Assembly (NCBI GenBank): GCA_007120555.1
Contig: SKNL01000228.1
Coordinates: 1-6,661, forward strand
Direction of reading: 5' to 3'
Length of the DNA stretch: 6,661 bases
DNA from: Balneolales bacterium
GTDB taxonomy: Bacteria > Bacteroidota > Rhodothermia > Balneolales > Natronogracilivirgulaceae
Below are positions 1 to 5,878 of this stretch, one piece after another (the first letter of the stretch is position 1; every line of letters begins with the position of its first letter). The notes below the pieces were generated by a model that saw only the letters and a program-made list of their open reading frames with translations, had not been told where the DNA came from and made no database searches. Made by a program: the position numbers and the translations under genes.

Positions 1-283
1 ATGATGAAACAAATGGAATTCAGCTGGGCGGTAAAACGCTCCTGGTCTATGCAAACGCACCGGATGCCGGATTTCATCCACATGATGGAATAGAGCGTAT
101 CGTTCGAATAGTCGAACAGTTTTCTGTCAAACTTCCGGATTCCAATGGCCTTTTCGATATTCACGCTGACGGTTTCCCCGGGCTTGTTCGCATACCACCT
201 GCATTACTGAAAATGAATTCGGCATACTTTATGTGCAAAATAATCAAAATCAGCAACTTGCAAAACACAAAGTCCTGGCATAA
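1..283 (+). pseudogene. 3' end of an unidentified gene, probably frameshifted
   Basis: This is the only plausible plus-strand gene. Frame 3 is open from base 3, with no visible start, so the gene begins left of the window. It reads sensible protein (GGKTLLVYANAPDAGFHPHD, later GLVRIPPALL), and 27 of its first 69 codons begin with G, typical of real coding sequence. From about base 210 that bias collapses (3 of the next 35 codons) until a stop at 318-320, inside the end of the convergent TPR gene. Frame 2 takes over with coding character from about 209 (NEFGILYVQNNQ...) and stops at TAA 281-283. One missing A in the A4 run at 210-213 would join the two frames. The restored gene would end 20 bases short of the TPR stop instead of overlapping it. 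I do not recognise the family. If the frameshift is wrong, the CDS is 3-320. Confidence 0.45.
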
Positions 284-303
284 AGGCACGAGGCCTTCCA
301 TTC

Positions 304-909
304 TCACCGGATCATGTTGAGACCACGCTGAGCCGATTCATCCCCCGGATTGGCAAGGAGGGTTTTCTGGAAAAGCACCTTCGCTTCTCTCGTGCGTCCC
401 ATCATCAGCTTGTTCCATGCAAAAAGAAGCAGCGAGTCATAATCGAAGGGATACAAGTTCACTACTTTTTCAAGGTAGGGATCAGCCCGGTCGTACTGTC
501 CCCGGTTGTAGAAGATCAGTCCCATGCGATAGTTGACCAGACTGTTCTGTGGATCTGTTTTCAGAATACTATCATAGAGTGAAATTATCTCATCCCACAT
601 GGCCATGGCTGAATAGGGGTAGGCCAGGCCGAGCTTCGGCTCCACGGCATATGGCTTCAGATCAACGGCCCGCCTGTAATAGACCATAGACTGCTCCATG
701 TTGCCTTTCTGATAGTTGAGCCATCCGAGGCGGAGGTTCAGTTCGTAGGATGAGGGTTCATAAACCTCTGCTAGCACATCAATGGCTTTTCCGATTTCAC
801 CAGCGTTTTCAGCTTCATAGCTACTCCTGAACGCTTCCCTGAGAACTTCCTGGCCGGGGGCAACCAGCGGCATCGAGAGGAGCAATGCGAGCAGCATCAA
901 GCGGATCAT
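304..909 (-). CDS. Secreted TPR-repeat protein, last gene of the cluster
   Basis: The protein has about 201 residues. An N-terminal hydrophobic stretch (MIRLMLLALLLSMPLVAPGQ) looks like a signal peptide, with likely cleavage near APGQ, so the protein should be periplasmic. I see no lipobox cysteine. The rest is tandem TPR helices of about 34 residues: a partial unit, then four units recognisable by LGWLNYQKGN, LKPYAVEPKLGLAY, YRMGLIFYNRGQYDRADPYL and GRTREAKVLFQKTLLANP. TPRs bind other proteins, and no catalytic motif is visible. I chose the ATG at 909-907 because it overlaps the upstream TGA as TGATG, a common coupling arrangement. An in-frame ATG at 921 would add only MEKV and give a 13-base overlap; it cannot be excluded. 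The natural partner is the upstream barrel protein, which has its own TPR region. Exact role unknown. Confidence 0.88.
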   Translation of the reverse strand: MIRLMLLALLLSMPLVAPGQEVLREAFRSSYEAENAGEIGKAIDVLAEVYEPSSYELNLRLGWLNYQKGNMEQSMVYYRRAVDLKPYAVEPKLGLAYPYSAMAMWDEIISLYDSILKTDPQNSLVNYRMGLIFYNRGQYDRADPYLEKVVNLYPFDYDSLLLFAWNKLMMGRTREAKVLFQKTLLANPGDESAQRGLNMIR

Positions 910-2240
910 CACCTTTTCCATAGTAGTGTTACAGTTACTGAGTGGGTTTGATAGTCAATGGTTTCCGGGGTTTGTAAACCGGTTTCTGATGGAATAAACA
1001 AACTTGAATTATCCATGAAAACGTAATCAAGGCGAAGTTGCATATGTGACGACAGCACGGTGTGCAGGGCGGCACCGTATTTCCGATTGATCGCATCGGT
1101 ACCGTTGTACACTACGGCGCCGTCAACTGCAAAAAAATTCCGGATCTCCCCGAAAGCCGCATCTACTTCCACCCAAAAGCGGTCTGTCAGTTTCAGTCCG
1201 AGCCCCTGCTGCAATACAAACTGGCTGCGCCAGCTTCCAGCTGCCGTTCTTTCTGATTGGTGGGATAGCACAGAGGTACTGTAGAGATTCAAATTTCCGA
1301 ACGGGTAAAAGGTCACGGCCGCATCCTGCTGATACTGGACCGCATCATTAAGATTGCCGGCATAAAGTGCAAGTTCGGTGGACAGCAGACGGCTTCTGCG
1401 GTACATGGAAGCAAAACCCGCAAAGTTCTGGTTGGTTACGGCCACGGACGTCACCCGCTGCCTTCCACCGATGAACGCTGTACGGGATTGGTAATCAAGC
1501 AAATGGATGAAATGAAAACCGAGGCGCACATCCAGGCCGTCCTTGATGAGCGTCGCAGCACCGAGGTAGTACTGGTTCACATAGATCTTGTCATCCGGGT
1601 TCACGAACCTCTCTCCCCCGTCGTTTTGAAAATAGGAAAATTCTCTCTGGATATGCGTATAGGAGTGGTGCAGCCAGATGCGCGGTCCCACACGGTGTTC
1701 AATGCCGGCATTGACAAGATGATATCCTTTGGATACGGACTGGAGCCCTTCTGCCGGGGTTTGCGTGTCGATGCGTCCGGCAGCGGAAGTCGGCGCTCCG
1801 GGGTTGTAGGAATAGACCAGGTAAGCACGATGCCATCCCCGATTGTCCGGCAGGTCCAGACTCCTTTTCGTTTGTCGCGAAAAGGAGTCTTCCACTCGTG
1901 CGGCTTCATAGCCACGGCCGGCAAAAAGCAAAGCATAGTAGAAGTACTCCTTCAGAAGTTCACTTTCCGGATCATACTGCCGGGCTGAGCGGAAATGGTG
2001 CGCCGCCTGGTGGTAATTGCCCTTTTCATACCAGGCAACGCCCATGCGGTAGCGCAGATAGTAGAAATCAATACCTTGCTTCAGGGCTTCCCTGCCCGTG
2101 CGGACCAGGGTGTCCCAGTCCCCGGCCTGCCATAGCCGATACGTTTCGGCATCCACCGAACTTGTAGTGAGGGGTGTTTGTCCCGTGCCGGTCCCGGGCA
2201 GAATCATCAGGAGTAGAATTATGGTCGCTATTATACGCAT
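909..2240 (-). CDS. TPR domain plus predicted outer-membrane beta-barrel protein
   Basis: The protein has 443 residues. Residues 1-21 (MRIIATIILLLMILPGTGTG then Q) are a signal peptide. Residues 30-115 hold TPR-like helices (YLRYRMGVAWYEKGNYHQAA, HHFRSARQYDP). From about 135 to the end there are repeated alternating polar/aromatic strands such as AYLVYSYNP, RIWLHHSYTHI, DVRLGFHFIHLLDY, FWVEVDAAF and LRLDYVFMD, finishing with SVTVTLLWKR. That pattern indicates an outer-membrane barrel of perhaps a dozen or more strands. The layout resembles the YaiO type (TPR followed by barrel), but I cannot confirm membership. The reading frame extends 27 codons further upstream, into the preceding gene. I took the ATG at 2240-2238 because the signal peptide starts there; it overlaps the upstream TAA by 10 bases. 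The leader (AAATAAAAGCCCA before ATG) is A-rich and lacks Shine-Dalgarno. Likely an outer-membrane channel or receptor for the cluster. Confidence 0.85.
   Translation of the reverse strand: MRIIATIILLLMILPGTGTGQTPLTTSSVDAETYRLWQAGDWDTLVRTGREALKQGIDFYYLRYRMGVAWYEKGNYHQAAHHFRSARQYDPESELLKEYFYYALLFAGRGYEAARVEDSFSRQTKRSLDLPDNRGWHRAYLVYSYNPGAPTSAAGRIDTQTPAEGLQSVSKGYHLVNAGIEHRVGPRIWLHHSYTHIQREFSYFQNDGGERFVNPDDKIYVNQYYLGAATLIKDGLDVRLGFHFIHLLDYQSRTAFIGGRQRVTSVAVTNQNFAGFASMYRRSRLLSTELALYAGNLNDAVQYQQDAAVTFYPFGNLNLYSTSVLSHQSERTAAGSWRSQFVLQQGLGLKLTDRFWVEVDAAFGEIRNFFAVDGAVVYNGTDAINRKYGAALHTVLSSHMQLRLDYVFMDNSSLFIPSETGLQTPETIDYQTHSVTVTLLWKR
1858..1890. repeat. Perfect 13-bp inverted repeat with 7-base loop, inside the barrel gene
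   Basis: The arm AGACTCCTTTTCG (1858-1870) is followed by the loop TTTGTCG and its exact reverse complement CGAAAAGGAGTCT (1878-1890). In the minus-strand mRNA this would form a 13-bp hairpin over codons 117-128 of the barrel gene (DSFSRQTKRSL), the junction between the TPR region and the barrel. No U-run follows on either strand, so it is not an intrinsic terminator. The pairing is directly visible; any function is inference. Confidence 0.85.
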
Positions 2241-4429
2241 TGGGCTTTTATTTGTACATCTTTCCCACTGAAATGAAACTCCCGGAGCCCTTTGGAGTCC
2301 AACCTGAACCGGAACTGCCATTGTCCCAAAACCCGGTTCCAGGCTTTCTTGTGAACCGAGCCGGTGAGTTCCATATCAACCGGCGGGATGTGACTGTTAT
2401 ACTCCGGGTAGTTGAGCTCATATGTTGCCGTGAGATACCGGTAAAACGGGGCGGCCAGATCCTGAAGGAACATTTTGTTTGGATTGAAAACGAGGTTCAG
2501 CGCAAACCGGTCGGTTAATCGCTGCCCGCTTTCAAAGCCGAAACTGATTTTGTAGGCGGCCAGGTAATAGTAGTAAAGCAGAGAAGCGCGATCTCCTTCG
2601 AAATGGACAAAGTGTACCATGGCCGGGCCCGGTTCGAAGTATGCTTTTGATCCTGATTCTTCGCACTCTACGTACCGGTTCAGGTAGTTGTCGACCTTGA
2701 CCTCCCACCTGACCCGTTTTGCAGGACGTCCCTCTGCTTCAAACTCCATGATTTTTCCGGGCACGAGTTGAAACGCCCTTTTCAGGGACGCATTGGCTTG
2801 AATATTGGAAACCAGATCGTCTTTTTCGGGGATGCCTGTTTCCACCAGTTTCTTCTTTCCACCTTTGTTTTTCTTCCCATTCTTGCAATAGTAGTAATTG
2901 CTTACGGGATGGAGGTGCGTTTTAGAGCCGACGTATGGCGTGGACTGGAGCTGGAAGTGAAGGTGCGGATAGGGTGAGTTGCCCGAATTGCCGCAAAGGC
3001 CGACTTGGTCGCCCTGTCTGACCCGGTCACCCCGCCGAACTTTGACCGATTGCTTTCTGAGATGACTCATTTTGGAATAAAAGTCGTCGGCATGTTTGAT
3101 GATGACCGTGTTTCCCCAGTTCTGCTCAAGATTTGTTTTGCCGATAATGTTGTCTTCAATATCGTCAATGACCTCTTCGACAACACCATCTGCCGGAGCC
3201 GTCACCGGTTTATTGAAGCAGTAGTAGTCTTCCGGATAGTCGCCCTGGTTACTGAAGGTTTTTCCATCCTCATCCACCATCTCAAAATCCCAGGCGTATT
3301 TCCAGTCATTCTTGTGTGTATAGGGTCCGCTGTGGCCTTGGGTAACGATCCATTCCCCGAAGAACGGAAGGCGCACCGGCGTTTCGGCCCGACCGGCAAA
3401 CCGCTCGCGGTAATTCAGCCAGGAATAGAGGTTGCGCTCCGGTGAATTACGCTGCACAAAAAAGGTATGCAGGCCCGCTCGGTTGGATATACGGAATTTG
3501 AGCACATAAAGGAAGATGAGTACCACCATGTTGAACGGCAGCGCATACACCGGCAACTGGAAAACAAAAAGGACCGATCCAAGGCTGATGGTCACGATGG
3601 ACACCATCGGAACCACCAGAAGCACCCAGAAATACGACCATACATTCGGGATAATGAAGAAGCCGCCAATGGCGATGGCGGTCAGAATATAGTTGAAGCC
3701 GACATAACTGTAGCCGGCTTCGGTCAGATCAGCGCCGATGATGTTGTAAAAACACCAGGCGGCGAAGAAACCGAGGAAGGAGAGGGTGAATGCGATGCGG
3801 GAGTAGATCAGCAGTCCAAAAGCGACCAAGATGCCGGACAGGACGCTGAACTGGAACAGTATGGCGCCCAGCGAGAGAAAATATGTGCGGAACACGGAAG
3901 GGATATCCAGCTGGTTCCACCATTCATACATTGCAACCAGGGTGTGTCCGCCAATAACATACAGATCATTCAGGGTATATATCCCGCGTTCGTTGAGTGA
4001 AAGAGCGTAAAATTCCCGCGATGACAGCATCAACAGCCAGAGTGCGAATACAAAAGGCAGGCTGAGGTGCGGCAGGTGGTATTTCCCGATCACGCCTTCC
4101 AGGGTCACCGAAATGAACAGGGTAAATATGGCGGCAATGACCAGCAGAATGAGCAGTACGATGCCTGGTTCGTAGTAAATACCCAGTCCCAGACCCACCA
4201 GCAGCGAGTTGAACCCGTAGTAGCCCCTGCGGATTTTCATGGGGTCGAAACCGATCAGTCGCGCTGCGGTATTGGTGAAAAGCACCGACAACATCCCGAA
4301 CAGGCCTGCAAAGAAATCCAGGAAAGTTACCGGTATAAGTATGGCCGCGAATCCCTTGTTATCCGAAAAGAATATCTGGGTATAGCTGTTGAGGAAACCT
4401 TTCCAAAACCACTCGTACTTTTGTAACAT
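2231..4429 (-). CDS. Urea-transporter channel fused to M23 metallopeptidase-like domain
   Basis: The protein has 732 residues. Residues 10-315 are a urea-transporter (UT) family channel: many hydrophobic helices, FFSDNKGFAAILI near the start, GYYGFNSLLVGLGLG in the first half and the matching VGFNYILTAIAIGGFF in the second, as expected for the UT two-fold repeat. Bacterial UTs normally end here, at about 330 residues. Residues 350-505 are an M23 (LytM/lysostaphin) fold with H372 and D381 as first zinc ligands (THKNDWKYAWDFEM), PVTAPADGVVEEV, SHL with H456, and GNSGNSPYPHLHFQLQ with H489 and H491; all key residues look intact. A lysine-rich loop (516-527) leads to an unidentified, probably beta-rich, domain (about 540-732). 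M23 enzymes cut peptidoglycan peptides, but UT termini are usually cytoplasmic, so the placement is puzzling. The start ATG at 4429 lies 34 bases after the decarboxylase stop. Family assignments are firm; substrate and role are not. Confidence 0.92.
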   Translation of the reverse strand: MLQKYEWFWKGFLNSYTQIFFSDNKGFAAILIPVTFLDFFAGLFGMLSVLFTNTAARLIGFDPMKIRRGYYGFNSLLVGLGLGIYYEPGIVLLILLVIAAIFTLFISVTLEGVIGKYHLPHLSLPFVFALWLLMLSSREFYALSLNERGIYTLNDLYVIGGHTLVAMYEWWNQLDIPSVFRTYFLSLGAILFQFSVLSGILVAFGLLIYSRIAFTLSFLGFFAAWCFYNIIGADLTEAGYSYVGFNYILTAIAIGGFFIIPNVWSYFWVLLVVPMVSIVTISLGSVLFVFQLPVYALPFNMVVLIFLYVLKFRISNRAGLHTFFVQRNSPERNLYSWLNYRERFAGRAETPVRLPFFGEWIVTQGHSGPYTHKNDWKYAWDFEMVDEDGKTFSNQGDYPEDYYCFNKPVTAPADGVVEEVIDDIEDNIIGKTNLEQNWGNTVIIKHADDFYSKMSHLRKQSVKVRRGDRVRQGDQVGLCGNSGNSPYPHLHFQLQSTPYVGSKTHLHPVSNYYYCKNGKKNKGGKKKLVETGIPEKDDLVSNIQANASLKRAFQLVPGKIMEFEAEGRPAKRVRWEVKVDNYLNRYVECEESGSKAYFEPGPAMVHFVHFEGDRASLLYYYYLAAYKISFGFESGQRLTDRFALNLVFNPNKMFLQDLAAPFYRYLTATYELNYPEYNSHIPPVDMELTGSVHKKAWNRVLGQWQFRFRLDSKGLREFHFSGKDVQIKAQCV

Positions 4430-4463
4430 GTTCCGGTCTCGAATAAATGTGACGGAATTCTGT

Positions 4464-4477
4464 TCAGGAAATCCTGA
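4464..4477. repeat. 14-base palindrome at the decarboxylase stop codon
   Basis: TCAGGA-AA-TCCTGA is a perfect inverted repeat with 6-base arms and a 2-base centre. Its first three bases are the complement of the TGA stop of the decarboxylase gene. No U-run follows in the transcript and the loop is too tight for a strong hairpin, so I do not call a terminator. It may be chance, or a dyad operator-like site. Confidence 0.4.
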
Positions 4478-5816
4478 GATGTTCCGGAGTATGTTCCAGA
4501 TCGTTCAGGGTATCAAGGGTCTCTTCCTTGCGGATCACGTGCACTTCAGAGTCTTTGTCGATCAAAACAACATTGGGCCGCAACGTGATGAACTGCAGCC
4601 ACTGTGTATTGTTGTAGGCGCCAACCCGCTGAATGACGAAGGGGTCTCCCTTTTTCAGAAGCGGAAAGAGGGTGCTTTTTCTGATAACATCGATGTTCAT
4701 GCAGAGCGGACCGAAAAACGCCGTTTCCTCGGTCTGGTCGGATACGGGTTTGGCCGGACGGATGTCGTGGTCGTACCAGAAGGAAGTGAAGAGCAGGTTG
4801 ACCCCTGCATCCAGTATCGACGCCCGCTGTCCGTCAGCCAGGCGCTTGGTTGCTATAACGGTCCCTGCCAGGAAACCGGCGTCATCGATGAGAGCCCGCC
4901 CCGTCTCCAGGATCAGCAGTGGGAGGTGGTCGGGGTGGAAATCGGCTTTCATGAGCACCGAGACTATGGCTTCGGCATAGTCCTCAAAGGACGGCGTGGT
5001 GTCGCTGCCGGGGTAATAGCCGCCCTTCAGTGTGTTCCGGGAGGCGAATCCACCCCCCATGTCAATATAGCGGATGTGGTGGCTGAACTTTCGCTCCAGG
5101 CCGACAGCCAGCTCTGCCAGTTTTGTTGCGGCAATCCGGTATGGCTCGGTACCCATGATATACGTACCGATGTGTGTGTGAAGACCTGCGAGCTCCAGGT
5201 TTTCACAATGCATGATGCGGTTCAGGGCGTCCCATGCCTCGCCGTTTTCGTAGTTGAAGCCGAAACGGTCCCAGGCGGGATAGATACCGGTGTCCATGTT
5301 GACGCGGATCGCCACTTGCGGCCTGGTTTGTGTCTCCCCGGCCACTTCGATAAGCTCATACAGTTCATCAAAATGGTCGATATGGATAAGTGAGCCGTTC
5401 TCCACGGCAAGCTGCAGATCCGCACGCGATTTGTCCGGTCCGTTGAAAATGATCCGGTCGCCCTTTACTCCGTTAGCCAGGGCTTTTTGGTATTCAAACC
5501 CGGAAACCACTTCGGCCCAGGACCCTTCCTGGTGGAAAATATTGCAGATGGCATTCAGGTAATTGGTCTTGTAGGACCAGGAAAAAAGAACGTTGGGGTA
5601 CCGGGAAGAGAACGCCCGGAAGGCTTCCTTGTAAGTGCGCCGGATTGTTTTCTCGGAATAGATAAAGAGCGGGGAGCCATAGCGTTCCAGCAGCGATGCC
5701 ACCGGCACTCCGTCTATTTCGGTTATGGGATCGTGGCGCACCTGCATGCCGAATTTCGATGGCATGCCGGCATTCAGTTTTTTGATGACCGGGCGTTCAA
5801 AAGTTTTCTTTTCCAT
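4464..5816 (-). CDS. Fold-type III PLP-dependent amino-acid decarboxylase
   Basis: The protein has 450 residues, of the diaminopimelate/ornithine decarboxylase superfamily (alanine-racemase-like barrel plus beta domain). Numbered from the ATG at 5816: Lys83 in FSWSYKTNYL is the PLP Schiff-base lysine; GLHTHIG (His213, His215) and DMGGGF (252-257) bind the cofactor; ETGR (304-307) stands where family members have EPGR; GPLCMNID (Cys372, Asp376) supplies the active-site cysteine and acidic residue at the dimer interface; VGAYNN (Tyr401) closes the PLP site. It should remove the alpha-carboxyl of an amino acid or amino-acyl intermediate in the cytoplasm. The ETGR and CMNID variants suggest a secondary-metabolism or polyamine-type enzyme rather than housekeeping LysA, but LysA is not excluded. 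The frame can extend to a GTG at 5864; I prefer ATG 5816, preceded by an A-run and giving a normal N-terminus. Confidence 0.9.
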   Translation of the reverse strand: MEKKTFERPVIKKLNAGMPSKFGMQVRHDPITEIDGVPVASLLERYGSPLFIYSEKTIRRTYKEAFRAFSSRYPNVLFSWSYKTNYLNAICNIFHQEGSWAEVVSGFEYQKALANGVKGDRIIFNGPDKSRADLQLAVENGSLIHIDHFDELYELIEVAGETQTRPQVAIRVNMDTGIYPAWDRFGFNYENGEAWDALNRIMHCENLELAGLHTHIGTYIMGTEPYRIAATKLAELAVGLERKFSHHIRYIDMGGGFASRNTLKGGYYPGSDTTPSFEDYAEAIVSVLMKADFHPDHLPLLILETGRALIDDAGFLAGTVIATKRLADGQRASILDAGVNLLFTSFWYDHDIRPAKPVSDQTEETAFFGPLCMNIDVIRKSTLFPLLKKGDPFVIQRVGAYNNTQWLQFITLRPNVVLIDKDSEVHVIRKEETLDTLNDLEHTPEHLRIS

Positions 5817-5878
5817 TTTTTTAGCAGCTAATAATATCAGGGAAGGCCATGCTGTATGACGCACGGCAGGAACAAATG

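Noticed and set aside
283..297. Small hairpin AAGGC-ACGAG-GCCTT between the two convergent genes, considered as a bidirectional terminator.
   Set aside because: The stem is only 5 bp and no T-run follows on either strand. Its position is suggestive, but the evidence is too weak to call.
1488..1988. Plus-strand open frame of 166 codons opposite the barrel gene.
   Set aside because: It is antisense to a well-supported secreted barrel protein and has no family motif, leader or neighbouring gene on its strand.
2241..2321. The 27-codon upstream extension of the barrel gene (MAVPVQVGLQRAPG...).
   Set aside because: It overlaps the 3' end of the UT-M23 gene by about 90 bases and would bury the signal peptide; the ATG at 2240 gives a normal secreted N-terminus.
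3467..4000. Plus-strand open frame of 177 codons, rich in D/E/H/Q.
   Set aside because: It lies opposite hydrophobic helices of the UT domain; complementing hydrophobic codons gives exactly this polar composition.
4389..5393. Long plus-strand open frame of 334 codons opposite the decarboxylase gene.
   Set aside because: It is the antisense shadow of a gene with intact PLP-decarboxylase motifs; its own translation shows no recognisable domain.
5817..5864. GTG-initiated 16-residue extension of the decarboxylase.
   Set aside because: It uses a weaker start in the intergenic gap and adds residues not typical of the family; the ATG at 5816 follows an A-rich leader.
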